Notes: generated from the sequence alone by a model not told the origin. Positions 18,204-27,087 are shown, numbered from the stretch's first letter. The stretch: 64,000 bases of DNA from Ruegeria arenilitoris (GCF_013035315.1 NZ_WQHP01000011.1:1-64000); one strand, 5' to 3'. Translations and numbers: made by a program.

Positions 18204-18964
18204 CCCACCAACCCTCGACGCAGCAGGTTCAAACCGGCCACCAACAGAACAACCAACGTCACCTTACGAAACAACGCCTGATCGATCCGTGTCTGCAATT
18301 GCAGCCCAAGCCACATTCCAACCACTGCGGGAACGACCAGAATCGCCGAAAACGGAGCAGTCTCTGCCCGCAGGATACCCGAGCCGAGATGCGCCAGCGT
18401 CAGGGCAACTGCACCCAGCCCGTAGATGACACCCTGAACCCGCATCTGCACAGCCTTGGGCGTATTCAAAGCCGTCAGGTACGCGACAGTCGGCGGCCCC
18501 CATATCCCGGACATCCCACCGATAAAGCCTGCGACTGAGCCGATCAGTGCTTCGATCCGCACCGACGGTTTTGAAAGAACAAGCTTCACACCCAGCACTT
18601 GGATCAAGGCAAAGAACGTGACTGGTGCACCGATCATCAGCAAAAATGTCGATGGCGGCACCAAAGTGACAAGCTGGGCCCCTGCCAGCAGAAACACCAG
18701 CCCGACGATCAGAAACACGCGGAATTGCCGCATCGACGACACGGCCGCCTGCACGCCCTGTCCAAACGCCTGGAGAACATTAGTTACCAGTGTCGGAAGG
18801 ATAAGGCCTGCGATGGCGAGTTCGGGCGGCAAAAAGACACTTAATCCCGAAACCAACACCATGGGCATGGCAAACCCGACCATGCCTTTGATGCAACCGG
18901 CCAGAAACGCCACACCTAAAGCCAGCAGCAGGTCCTGCGGAGTCAGTAAGGAAAACAATGTCAT
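18200..18964 (-). CDS. TauE/SafE family membrane transporter
   Basis: A 254-residue polytopic protein with about eight hydrophobic segments and the TauE/SafE signatures: the N-terminal LAGCIKGMVGFAMPMVLV and the mid-protein repeat GFIGGMSGIWGPPTVAYL. Members export sulfite, sulfoacetate or other organic anions. The start ATG 18964 gives MTLFSLLTPQDLL. It overlaps the stop of the MASE1-like gene tail to tail. No sulfonate-degradation genes are near, so the substrate is open. It diverges from the mcd-like gene across 145 bp. Confidence 0.88.
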   Translation of the reverse strand: MTLFSLLTPQDLLLALGVAFLAGCIKGMVGFAMPMVLVSGLSVFLPPELAIAGLILPTLVTNVLQAFGQGVQAAVSSMRQFRVFLIVGLVFLLAGAQLVTLVPPSTFLLMIGAPVTFFALIQVLGVKLVLSKPSVRIEALIGSVAGFIGGMSGIWGPPTVAYLTALNTPKAVQMRVQGVIYGLGAVALTLAHLGSGILRAETAPFSAILVVPAVVGMWLGLQLQTRIDQALFRKVTLVVLLVAGLNLLRRGLVG

Positions 18965-19057
18965 GCAACCCTGATAGCATTCCTGACGCGCGCTGCACCG
19001 CAAAAACGTTCAAGAAATAATTGAACTTTTTCGTAACGTAATACGTATTTTTGTTGC

Positions 19058-19071
19058 GCTGCACGTGCAGC
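19058..19071. promoter_or_regulatory. 14-bp perfect palindrome upstream of the mcd-like gene
   Basis: GCTGCACGTGCAGC is its own reverse complement, with no spacer. It ends 38 bp before the chosen ATG at 19110, and an AT-rich stretch with TTGAAC (19021-19026) precedes it. A dimeric repressor site is the likely meaning; no regulator is identified. Confidence 0.45.
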
Positions 19072-19109
19072 ATGATATGACCAGACGATACCAGAAAAGG
19101 ACACGATTC

Positions 19110-20801
19110 ATGGCTCATGACGGACAGGATATGACCCAGATGACGACACCCGCGATTTTGCCCGATCTTCTGACACTGACACGCGTGGCAGTTCCCGCCG
19201 TCACCGAAGTGTTCGAGCGCGCGCGTGGGTCGGTTCGCGGTATGGTCACCGCAGATGGCCGCGTCTCGGGCGCATTGATCGAAGCCAATCAAACCGCTGC
19301 CCATGGTCTGGCATGGCTGGCGACCTATGCGCAGTCTCTGCAACAGATGCAGCGCTGGGCCGAAGCCCTCGATGCAGACGGTAACTTCGGCGAAATCGAA
19401 CAGTTGCTGCACCAGATCGCCTTTGGCGAGTATCTGCACCAGGTTGCAGGTGGTATCCCGATGAACCAAGGCGAAGTCGTGCGCCTTCAGGATATGGGTT
19501 TGGGTTGGGACGCCCTGTCTGGCTTCCAAGCTTCTGAAGTGCAGACGCTGATGGCCCAGGCCAATTCGCAAGCCGCGCGCAGCCGTCTGGTCGCGCTAAT
19601 GGAAGATCAGGCTGGCGCCACCATGTTCGGCGCGTCGGGTCTGGATGAAGAGCTTGAGATGATCCGCGACCAGTTCCGCCGTTATGCGGTCGAGAAGGTC
19701 GAGCCTTTTGCACATGAATGGCACCTCAAGGATGAACTGATCCCGATGGAAGTCATCGAGGAACTGGCCGAGATGGGCGTCTTTGGACTGACCATCCCCG
19801 AAGAATTCGGCGGTTTCGGCCTGTCCAAAGCTTCGATGTGCGTCGTCTCCGAGGAACTCTCGCGCGGTTATATCGGCGTTGGTTCGCTGGGCACCCGGTC
19901 CGAGATCGCGGCCGAGCTGATCATCGCGGGCGGCACCGACGAACAAAAAGCCAACTGGCTGCCGAAACTGGCCAGCGCCGAAATTCTGCCAACCGCTGTC
20001 TTCACCGAGCCAAATACCGGATCGGACCTTGGCAGCCTGCGCACACGCGCGGTCAAGAATGCAGACGGCGACTATGAGATCACCGGCAACAAGACCTGGA
20101 TCACCCACGCTGCGCGGACCCACGTTATGACCCTGCTGGCCCGCACCAACCCGGACACCACAGACCACCGTGGCCTGTCCATGTTCCTGGCCGAGAAAAC
20201 GCCCGGCACGGACGAGACCCCCTTCCCCACCCCCGGCATGACCGGCGGCGAGATCGAGGTTCTGGGCTATCGCGGCATGAAAGAGTACGAGCTGGGATTT
20301 GACGGCTTCAAAGTCAAAGGTGATAACCTGCTGGGCGGCGAAGAAGGCAAAGGCTTCAAGCAGCTGATGGAAACCTTTGAGTCCGCCCGCATCCAGACCG
20401 CAGCACGCGCCATCGGCGTGGCACAAAGCGCGCTGGATATCGCGATGCAATACGCGCAGGACCGCAAGCAATTCGGCAAATCTCTGATCAACTTCCCTCG
20501 TGTGTCCGGCAAACTGGCGATGATGGCTGTCGAAATCATGATCGCGCGTCAGCTGACCTATTTCTCAGCCTGGGAAAAGGACCACGGCCAGCGCTGCGAC
20601 CTTGAGGCCGGCATGGCTAAACTACTAGGTGCCCGGGTTGCCTGGGCCGCGGCAGATAACGGTCTGCAGATCCACGGCGGCAACGGCTTTGCACTGGAAT
20701 ACAAGATCAGCCGCGTTCTGTGTGACGCGCGCATTCTAAACATTTTTGAGGGGGCTGCCGAAATTCAGGCACAGGTTATTGCACGGCGTTTGCTAGGCTA
20801 A
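19110..20801 (+). CDS. mcd: Acyl-CoA dehydrogenase, probably (2S)-methylsuccinyl-CoA dehydrogenase
   Basis: A 563-residue acyl-CoA dehydrogenase with an N-terminal helical extension of about 150 residues, the feature that marks Mcd of the ethylmalonyl-CoA pathway. The core has AVFTEPNTGSDLGSLRTRAV (flavin and substrate site), KTWITHA, QYAQDRKQFGKSLINFPRV, QIHGGNGFALEYKISRVL and the catalytic Glu547 in NIFEGAAEIQAQ. Mcd oxidises methylsuccinyl-CoA to mesaconyl-CoA and passes electrons to ETF. ATG 19110 has AAAAGGAC seven bases upstream. A generic acyl-CoA dehydrogenase is the alternative; neighbours do not help. Confidence 0.85.
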   Translation: MAHDGQDMTQMTTPAILPDLLTLTRVAVPAVTEVFERARGSVRGMVTADGRVSGALIEANQTAAHGLAWLATYAQSLQQMQRWAEALDADGNFGEIEQLLHQIAFGEYLHQVAGGIPMNQGEVVRLQDMGLGWDALSGFQASEVQTLMAQANSQAARSRLVALMEDQAGATMFGASGLDEELEMIRDQFRRYAVEKVEPFAHEWHLKDELIPMEVIEELAEMGVFGLTIPEEFGGFGLSKASMCVVSEELSRGYIGVGSLGTRSEIAAELIIAGGTDEQKANWLPKLASAEILPTAVFTEPNTGSDLGSLRTRAVKNADGDYEITGNKTWITHAARTHVMTLLARTNPDTTDHRGLSMFLAEKTPGTDETPFPTPGMTGGEIEVLGYRGMKEYELGFDGFKVKGDNLLGGEEGKGFKQLMETFESARIQTAARAIGVAQSALDIAMQYAQDRKQFGKSLINFPRVSGKLAMMAVEIMIARQLTYFSAWEKDHGQRCDLEAGMAKLLGARVAWAAADNGLQIHGGNGFALEYKISRVLCDARILNIFEGAAEIQAQVIARRLLG

Positions 20802-20830
20802 CCAGAACTAGGCATCCCGTTTCCCCAACT

Positions 20831-20864
20831 AGACCCGGCCTTCGCGTCGGGTCTTTTTCTTTTT
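20831..20864 (+). terminator. Rho-independent terminator of the mcd-like gene
   Basis: AGACCCG (20831-20837) pairs with CGGGTCT (20848-20854) across a ten-base loop and is followed by TTTTCTTTTT. Confidence 0.88.
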
Positions 20865-20977
20865 GCGGCGACATTCCTCCAATGATCCGCACACAAAAGA
20901 ACTTCCCCTTTGCTTTAAGTCCGAACCCTTTTAGGGCAGGTTGCTAGACGAACGAGGTACAAGGGACGCTGCACAGA

Positions 20978-21532
20978 ATGACCCGACTGGTTTTTGCGCT
21001 TTGGGCCACACTTGCGGCTCTTATCCTTGGCGGTTGCGCGCCCTCTCAACCCTTCGTTGGGAAAACCGAAGTTGACGCGCTGGCCGAGGCGATCAGCGAT
21101 CTTGGACCACAGGTCGACCCTGCCGAGGCGCAAAGGGCCGCCTCTATCGCCTATGCGTATTCCAAGCAGCTGAAACAGGACTGGAACGTCACGGACCCGG
21201 CCATCATCCACAACGCCAAGGTCATCAACGGTTTTCGCGAGAAAGGCCTGTGCAACGACTGGGCGCAGGCCATGACCCAGCGCCTGCAGCAGGAAAACTT
21301 CCGCACGCTGGACCTGCACTGGGCCACCTCGCCCCCGACCGCGTTTCGGATCATCCATCATTCGGCCCTGATCAGCGCAAAGGGAGATTCCATGTACGAT
21401 GGCATCATCCTGGATCCGTGGCGCAATAGCGGGGCGTTGTTTTGGGCGCCAGTCCGCGAAGACACCAGGTACAACTGGCGGCCTCGACTAGACGTCCGCG
21501 CCGAACTTATGAGCGGCGAAAACCCCTTTTGA
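20978..21532 (+). CDS. Lipoprotein with transglutaminase-like Cys-His-Asp arrangement
   Basis: A 184-residue lipoprotein with lipobox LGGC (Cys20). The mature domain has Cys92 in KGLCNDWA, His127/128 in FRIIHHSALI and Asp146 in IILDPWRNSG, the order and spacing of a transglutaminase/cysteine-protease triad; the Trp after the Asp-Pro is also typical. This suggests a periplasmic, membrane-anchored enzyme or a derived fold, but I do not recognise a named family. It is followed after 19 bp by the META-domain gene and probably shares its transcript. Confidence 0.75.
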   Translation: MTRLVFALWATLAALILGGCAPSQPFVGKTEVDALAEAISDLGPQVDPAEAQRAASIAYAYSKQLKQDWNVTDPAIIHNAKVINGFREKGLCNDWAQAMTQRLQQENFRTLDLHWATSPPTAFRIIHHSALISAKGDSMYDGIILDPWRNSGALFWAPVREDTRYNWRPRLDVRAELMSGENPF

Positions 21533-21551
21533 CCTAGAAAGGTGACACCCC

Positions 21552-21944
21552 ATGATGCGCCTGATCCTCGCCCTGCCTCTGATGACTTTGTTTCAATGCG
21601 ACAAGGACGAGACCGTTGCCGCATACGGGGCAGGAGATCGAACCTGGGAACTGCAGGAGGTTGACGGCCAGCCGTTCGAGGCCAGCGCGACGCTACGCTT
21701 CCCGGAAGAGGGCAAGATTGCAGGCAACGCCCCCTGCAACAGCTACAGCGGCACATTGAACGCGCCTTACCCGTGGTTCGAGGTCATGGACCTGACCGCC
21801 ACACGGGCGGCGTGCGCAGGGCTTGAAGACGAGGGTTTTTTCTTCGCGGCCCTGATCGCAATGACGCAGTCCGAAGTCTCGGGCGACGTGCTGGTCCTGC
21901 GCAATGATGACGGCCACGAGATGGTGTTCAAAGCCGCCGAGTAA
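21552..21944 (+). CDS. META/HslJ-domain protein, probably exported
   Basis: A 130-residue protein with an N-terminal hydrophobic signal ([16 protein letters not shown]; Cys16 could be a weak lipobox). It has the META/HslJ domain pattern: [11 protein letters not shown], then [13 protein letters not shown] and [18 protein letters not shown]. HslJ-like domains bind small ligands or are linked to heat and drug tolerance; their mechanism is unclear. It lies 19 bp after the Cys-His-Asp lipoprotein gene and overlaps the 3' end of recO by 17 bp tail to tail. Confidence 0.82.
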   Translation: MMRLILALPLMTLFQCDKDETVAAYGAGDRTWELQEVDGQPFEASATLRFPEEGKIAGNAPCNSYSGTLNAPYPWFEVMDLTATRAACAGLEDEGFFFAALIAMTQSEVSGDVLVLRNDDGHEMVFKAAE

Positions 21945-22653
21945 ACTGATCCACGAACCGCGCCCGCGCCTCGGGCACGGGGTTGTGCCCCAAAGACGGC
22001 GCGAGGTGGTGTTCCAGAAAGTATCCGGTGGTTTTAAGTCCGGCGGCGATTTCGGCATCCGGTGCAGTCCCTTCGCCGCGCAGGCAAAGTGGCAGCGGCA
22101 GCAGCTTGTCCGCCCATTCTCCGGCCCCTTCAGCGCTGACGGCGCGGCCGGTTTTGGGCGAGACATAAACCAACCCTTCGGTCGCCCCGGTCACTGCGCA
22201 GGCCGACAGGTCCAGACCAAACCCCAACTCTTCCAGCAGCGCGAGCTCCCATCGCAGATAGGCCAACGGCCAGATCTCGTCTTGCCCCAACAAATCCATC
22301 AACTGTTCAGTTTGCCGGTAAATCGCCGGATGCGGCTCTCGCTCGGGCAGGCAAAAGGACAACAGGGCCACCGTCGCGTTCAGCCCTGCCAAAGCCAGCC
22401 GTCCCGAAAAGGCCGCCGCTGCGCGCGAACGCAAAGGCTCGACCTGAAACGTGCCCAGATGTTCCTCAAGACGCGCGCGCCACAGAACGTCCAACTGCGC
22501 GCCGGGTTGCAGGATTGGCGCAATCTTGCGACTGGTGCCACCGCGCACGACACCAGCATGTCGTCCATGTTCTTCGGTGAACACTTCGATGATCGCTGCA
22601 GTTTCACCATGTCGTCGGGTGGTCAGAAGGATGCCGTGATCGCGCCAGTCCAA
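21928..22653 (-). CDS. recO: DNA repair protein RecO
   Basis: A 241-residue RecO, the mediator that helps load RecA onto SSB-coated DNA with RecR. The N-terminal OB fold begins [20 protein letters not shown] and continues [13 protein letters not shown]. The central helical part contains [23 protein letters not shown], followed by [11 protein letters not shown]. No zinc-finger cysteines are seen, as in most alphaproteobacteria. In relatives recO follows rnc-era; here it is separated from era by DUF1491, a cupin gene and a beta-barrel gene. Confidence 0.94.
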   Translation of the reverse strand: MDWRDHGILLTTRRHGETAAIIEVFTEEHGRHAGVVRGGTSRKIAPILQPGAQLDVLWRARLEEHLGTFQVEPLRSRAAAAFSGRLALAGLNATVALLSFCLPEREPHPAIYRQTEQLMDLLGQDEIWPLAYLRWELALLEELGFGLDLSACAVTGATEGLVYVSPKTGRAVSAEGAGEWADKLLPLPLCLRGEGTAPDAEIAAGLKTTGYFLEHHLAPSLGHNPVPEARARFVDQFTRRL

Positions 22654-22734
22654 ATCAGGCTCCTTTAACTCTGCGGGCCGCTACGTGCCCGTAACAGACC
22701 GTAAGGCGACCATATCCGCAAGTGGTGTGATGAC

Positions 22735-23643
22735 CTAGAACCGGGCCCGGAACGCCACACCGATAAGAGGCGCAGTTTCATAGCTCTGACGGCTCAGTTC
22801 AGCCCCGTTCGCATCATCCAGCGTCAGGCGACCGTCGAACTCGGCCCCTGCAAACACGTTCAGCGAAACACCGGGGTTGGGATTATACCCGAAGGACAGA
22901 ACTACAGGGACGCTCTTGTCCTCACCCACGCCGTTGGGGGCCAGCCCGTCGCCATCCAGCCGGAACCGAATGCGTTCAGACCGGGCCGACAGGCCAAGTG
23001 TCATGGTTTCGCTCAGCGCATAGCTCAGCGTCAGCCCCGGCCCCTGCGTGGCCCCTACTCCCGAGCCTGTGTTCAGGTTCCACCGATCATTGATATCCCA
23101 ATCGACCAGCAGCGCCGGGAAGAAATCAGTGCTGTCGTCTTCAAGTTGCGAGAACGCGCCAAAGGCCGGGCCGATGGTCAGGCTCTCGCTGACCTGCCAT
23201 GCGATGCCCGCAAACACGCCGTAGGTTCTGCCATCTGACGCTTTGGCACCGCTTTGATAATCCCACCTGACCTGAGGCGACACGAACACACTGGCCGTGT
23301 TGCCCACGCGAAACCGCACAGGCACCGAAACGCGAATATCGCGAATATCACGCCACGGCTGGTTATCCGCCTGACTGAAATCATAGTCGAACCTGCCGAC
23401 GCTGGCGGACAACCCGACTGAGGTTCCGCCACCCAAATTGTTTAGCGCTGTCGCGCGCAGAAACGCACGATTGGCCGAGAATTCTCCGCCGTCGCTCAGG
23501 TCCGTGTTTCCCTGATAAGCCGCCAGCCCATCGATCTGATAGACCCAACCCGACCGCTCTTGCGCGACTGAGGGCACAGCACTCAGGCTCAGAACAAGGG
23601 CCGCCAAACTACACGCAGATGCAAAGCTTTTCATGGTTTTCAA
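22735..23643 (-). CDS. Outer-membrane beta-barrel protein, unknown function
   Basis: A 302-residue protein with a Sec signal (ASACSLAALVLSLSAVPSVA, cleavage near residue 27), then alternating amphipathic strands and a terminal aromatic (GVAFRARF), typical of barrels inserted by BamA. Strand-like motifs such as VSVPVRFRVGNTASVFVSPQ and LTLSYALSETMTLGLSAR recur. No porin constriction loop or enzymatic motif was recognised. The start may be Met4 (23634). It lies between recO and a divergent cupin gene. Confidence 0.75.
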   Translation of the reverse strand: MKTMKSFASACSLAALVLSLSAVPSVAQERSGWVYQIDGLAAYQGNTDLSDGGEFSANRAFLRATALNNLGGGTSVGLSASVGRFDYDFSQADNQPWRDIRDIRVSVPVRFRVGNTASVFVSPQVRWDYQSGAKASDGRTYGVFAGIAWQVSESLTIGPAFGAFSQLEDDSTDFFPALLVDWDINDRWNLNTGSGVGATQGPGLTLSYALSETMTLGLSARSERIRFRLDGDGLAPNGVGEDKSVPVVLSFGYNPNPGVSLNVFAGAEFDGRLTLDDANGAELSRQSYETAPLIGVAFRARF

Positions 23644-23805
23644 CTCGATAGGGGACGCTCACCTTCTGAGATAGCATGCCGCCTGATGCGATCAAACGTG
23701 GGTAAGAAATTGAATTTCGATATGTGTCAGCCAAGCCGAAACCGGAGCCCTCCCCGCAGTGTGCTAAACTGCTTGGCGAGCGCCCTGCACCATTTGGAGT
23801 TTCGC

Positions 23806-24246
23806 ATGAAGAAGTCCTTTTTCACCTCTCCCTCCAACTATCCTGAGCCTTTGAATGTCCTGGGCGACCGGATCACCGTTCTGGCGCGGCTTGAGCAGAT
23901 CGGCGACTATGCCGTCACGCTCAACTACGGCCACGAAGGCAACGGTCCGCCACCCCATTCGCACCCTTGGGACGAGACTTTCTTTGTCGTCAAAGGCGAG
24001 GTCGATTTCGTTATGGACGGAGAGCAGCGGATCGCGACCGAAGGCACCTTGGTCCATTTTCCGGCCGGCACGGTGCACAGTTTCAAATTCGGCCCCGGCG
24101 GAGCGCATCTGCTTGAAATCAGCGGCCGCGGTTCGCAAGCGGTTGAGATGTTTACCGCACTGGATCATGAGGTGCCCGGACCGGTTCAGGACGGTGCAAA
24201 ACTGGCCGAGGTTCTTCGAAAAAACGGCGTTGAACTGACAGGGTGA
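23806..24246 (+). CDS. Cupin domain protein
   Basis: A 146-residue single-domain cupin. Cupin motif 1 is GNGPPPHSHPWDETFFVVKG with His-His-Glu metal-ligand candidates; motif 2 is LVHFPAGTVHSFKFG with the final His. It probably binds a divalent metal; enzymatic or sensory role is unknown. ATG 23806 has TTGGAG about seven bases upstream; an in-frame ATG 120 bp earlier was rejected because its translation is unlike the family. It is transcribed alone, opposite to recO and era. Confidence 0.85.
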   Translation: MKKSFFTSPSNYPEPLNVLGDRITVLARLEQIGDYAVTLNYGHEGNGPPPHSHPWDETFFVVKGEVDFVMDGEQRIATEGTLVHFPAGTVHSFKFGPGGAHLLEISGRGSQAVEMFTALDHEVPGPVQDGAKLAEVLRKNGVELTG

Positions 24247-24288
24247 ACAAATTTGGTCTGCCCGATTGGTCCGTTCAAAGTTACACGA

Positions 24289-24618
24289 TTACTCCAACCC
24301 GTCTTCGCCCAGAAGATGCCGACCTTGCCGGTCTTCGACCTCGATCACCCAAAGGTCAGGATCAAACCCGCGTTGACGGGTGATTGCCTCATCCACGTCA
24401 CCCTCGGTGCCGGATGAGAGTTCAATCCACTTACGCTCACCGCTCATCAGGTCAAAACTGCGCTGAAACGCAACGGCTTGACCATCCAAAGTGTTGAGCT
24501 TGACCAGAACCGCACCTGCCGTGTCGTCACCATGGGCCACGACAAATGCGGGGATTTCCTGAAACCGCAACCGCGCCAGATAGGCGTGAACCCAGAATTC
24601 GGCGGTCAGACGCGTCAT
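24289..24618 (-). CDS. DUF1491 family protein
   Basis: A 109-residue acidic protein: TAEFWVHAYLARLRFQEIPA near the start, DTAGAVLVKLNTLDG in the middle and FDPDLWVIEVEDRQGRHLL at the end match DUF1491, a family found mainly in alphaproteobacteria next to era or recO. It overlaps the era stop as ATGA, so its translation is coupled to era. No catalytic residues are evident; the function is unknown. Confidence 0.9.
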   Translation of the reverse strand: MTRLTAEFWVHAYLARLRFQEIPAFVVAHGDDTAGAVLVKLNTLDGQAVAFQRSFDLMSGERKWIELSSGTEGDVDEAITRQRGFDPDLWVIEVEDRQGRHLLGEDGLE

Positions 24619-25523
24619 GCGTTGCCGTCTTTGAAATCCAGCCCCATTTCCGAGTACCGCTCTGATTCCTCCAACCAGTTCGGTCGGACTTTGACCTGCA
24701 GGAACAGGTGAATTTTGCGGTCGAGGAATTCTTCCAATTCCGCCCGCGCGGCCTGGCTGACTGCTTTGATCGTCTCGCCACGCTTGCCCAAAACGATGCC
24801 CTTGTGGCCGTCGCGCATAACATAGATGACCTGATCAATCTTGGCCGACCCGTCCTTGCGTTCTTCCCAGTTTTCCGTCTCAACGGTTAGCTGATAGGGC
24901 AGTTCCTGATGCAGACGCAGGGTCAGTTTTTCGCGCGTCATCTCAGCGGCGATCATGCGCAAGGGCAGATCGGCGATCTGATCCTCGGGGTATAGCCAGG
25001 GGCCTTCGGACAGTTCCGAGGCCAGCCATTTGCGCAGATCGTCAACGCCGTGGCCTTTCTCGGCCGAGATCATGAAGGTCTCGGCAAAAGGATAGCGCGC
25101 GTTCAGGTCGCTGGTCAGAGCCAGCAGCTTCTCAGACGGCACCTTGTCGATCTTGTTGATCGCCAGCGCGATGGTGCGGCCCTGACCGATCTCTTCCAGA
25201 CCTTCCAGAATGCGCTCGACGCCTTCGGTGATGCCACGGTGCGCTTCGACCATCAGTACGACCACATCCGCATCCGCAGCACCGCCCCATGCAGCCGCGA
25301 CCATGGCACGGTCCAGACGGCGGCGTGGTTTGAACAGGCCGGGGGTATCGACAAACACCAGTTGCGCATCACCTTCCATCGCTACACCGCGAATACGCGC
25401 ACGGGTGGTCTGCACCTTGTGCGTCACGATCGAAACCTTGGCCCCCACCATGCGGTTCAGCAGGGTGGATTTGCCCGCGTTGGGCTCTCCGATCAGGGCG
25501 ATAAATCCGGCGCGTGTGGTCAT
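24615..25523 (-). CDS. era: GTPase Era
   Basis: A 302-residue ribosome-assembly GTPase that binds the 3' end of 16S rRNA. The G domain has G1 GEPNAGKST, G3 DTPG, G4 NKID, and a C-terminal KH domain with GHKGIVLGKRGETIK. Length is typical. In relatives it follows rnc closely; here a 1.4-kb multicopper oxidase gene on the opposite strand lies between rnc and era, so era needs its own promoter, presumably in the 157 bp shared with that gene. Confidence 0.97.
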   Translation of the reverse strand: MTTRAGFIALIGEPNAGKSTLLNRMVGAKVSIVTHKVQTTRARIRGVAMEGDAQLVFVDTPGLFKPRRRLDRAMVAAAWGGAADADVVVLMVEAHRGITEGVERILEGLEEIGQGRTIALAINKIDKVPSEKLLALTSDLNARYPFAETFMISAEKGHGVDDLRKWLASELSEGPWLYPEDQIADLPLRMIAAEMTREKLTLRLHQELPYQLTVETENWEERKDGSAKIDQVIYVMRDGHKGIVLGKRGETIKAVSQAARAELEEFLDRKIHLFLQVKVRPNWLEESERYSEMGLDFKDGNA

Positions 25524-25680
25524 GTCTCTGGCGATCCTGTTTGCAAGTGCGCACCCCTATAGCAGAAAGCCCCCGCGGGCCAGAGGGATTTGTCGCATTG
25601 CAGCCATGCAAAAACGGTGGCACCCCTGCCATAGCCACGCCAAACCCAGCCAGGCACCCTTTCGGAATACGAGGCAGAAG

Positions 25681-27057
25681 ATGAAACGTCGCGAGTTTCT
25701 TTTGACCAGCGGGGCCGCAGCCGGTGCGTTGGGTCTGGGAGGATTTGGATTTGCGCAGGGTGCGCAGGAATTGACGATCCAACCGGCAAGCTTCGCCCTG
25801 CGCGATCAGGTAACGACCGGGATGGTCAGCCTGTCGCCGGACGCGCCGCCGCCGGTTTTGTATGGCAAACAGGGAGAGGTGATGCGGTTGCCGGTCCGCA
25901 ATACCTTGCCCGACTATACCGCGATGCACTGGCACGGGATGCGGATCGCCAACAAAATGGATGGTGTGCCTTACCTGACCCAGATGCCTATGGGCCAAGG
26001 CGAGTTGTTCACCTATGAATTCACTCCGCCGGATGCAGGCACCTACTGGTACCACCCGCATTGCATGACGATGGAACAGATGGCTCATGGTCTGACCGGC
26101 GTCATGGTGATCACCGAACCTGAAGATATTGGATTCGACAGCGAACAGGTCGTCAACTTGCGTGATTTCCGGCTGGACGAGGACGGAGCCTTCTTGCCCG
26201 CTTACACCCAACGTGGTGCGGCGCGGGCTGGTACCTTTGGCAACGTTCAGACGGCCAACTGGAAGCAGGGCCCGGTCTATGACCACGCGGCCGGTAGTCT
26301 GGTTCGGCTGCGTGTGGTGAACACGGACACGACGCGGATCTACAAACTGCATCTGGACGGCGGTGCCGCGCGGATCATTGCGTGGGATGGCCACCCGGTT
26401 GAGATCGACATCCCAATGCCCAGCGCGGATGAGCCGCTTTTGGTCGGCCCCGGCCAACGGGTAGATATTGCGGTCGTCATGCCGGGCAGTGAAGGGCGAA
26501 GCGTCGCCCTGATGGCAAAGCTACCCGGCCAACCCCTAAAAGCCATGGCGAGCCTGCGCGCGATCGGGTCATCGGCAAGACGCGACCTGCAAGACTTACG
26601 CCCGCTCCCCTTGAATCCGGTGGCAAGACCCGATCTCGACAATGCCGAGTTGCACGAGTTCGTCTTTGGCTGGACCCCAGAAGGCGGTGAGCCAAACAAC
26701 GGGTTCTGTGGCTCGCTGGGCTATAACTTTTGGTCGATCAATCGAACCCCCTGGCCCGGCGACGCGGCAGAAGGGGTTGGTCCCTTGGCAACGCTAGAGC
26801 TGGGGAAAAGCTATGTACTGCGACTGCGCAATGAGTCGCCAAACCTGCACCCGATCCATCTGCACGGGCTCGCATTTGTGCCGCTGCGGTCGAACTTGCG
26901 AAAGCTGCCTTCGTTGATGACCGACACAATGCTGTTGTTAAAAGACGAGGTGGTCGAGATCGCGCTGGTCGCCGACAACCCGGGCGATTGGGCCTTCCAC
27001 TGCCATGTGATTGAACACCAGAAAACCGGGCTGACTGGATTTATTCGCGTCGTTTAA
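25681..27057 (+). CDS. Tat-exported multicopper oxidase
   Basis: A 458-residue periplasmic oxidase. A twin-arginine signal (KRREFLLTSGAAAGALGLGG) is followed by three cupredoxin domains. The copper motifs are HWHG (83-86), YWYHPH (His125, His127), HPIHLHG (390-396) and HCHVIEH (440-446). The type-1 axial position, five residues after His446, is Leu451 in HQKTGLTG instead of the Met found in CueO. Laccase-like or copper-detoxifying activity is expected; the substrate is unknown. It is rightward between leftward rnc and era. The start at 25681 begins the Tat signal; upstream in-frame ATGs lie inside era's antisense. Confidence 0.93.
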   Translation: MKRREFLLTSGAAAGALGLGGFGFAQGAQELTIQPASFALRDQVTTGMVSLSPDAPPPVLYGKQGEVMRLPVRNTLPDYTAMHWHGMRIANKMDGVPYLTQMPMGQGELFTYEFTPPDAGTYWYHPHCMTMEQMAHGLTGVMVITEPEDIGFDSEQVVNLRDFRLDEDGAFLPAYTQRGAARAGTFGNVQTANWKQGPVYDHAAGSLVRLRVVNTDTTRIYKLHLDGGAARIIAWDGHPVEIDIPMPSADEPLLVGPGQRVDIAVVMPGSEGRSVALMAKLPGQPLKAMASLRAIGSSARRDLQDLRPLPLNPVARPDLDNAELHEFVFGWTPEGGEPNNGFCGSLGYNFWSINRTPWPGDAAEGVGPLATLELGKSYVLRLRNESPNLHPIHLHGLAFVPLRSNLRKLPSLMTDTMLLLKDEVVEIALVADNPGDWAFHCHVIEHQKTGLTGFIRVV

Positions 27058-27087
27058 AGATCGAATTGGCTGCGCCAATCCGACCAA

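Noticed and set aside
25210..25680. In-frame upstream extension of the multicopper oxidase
   Set aside because: It runs antisense through era and lacks similarity; the Tat signal starts at 25681.
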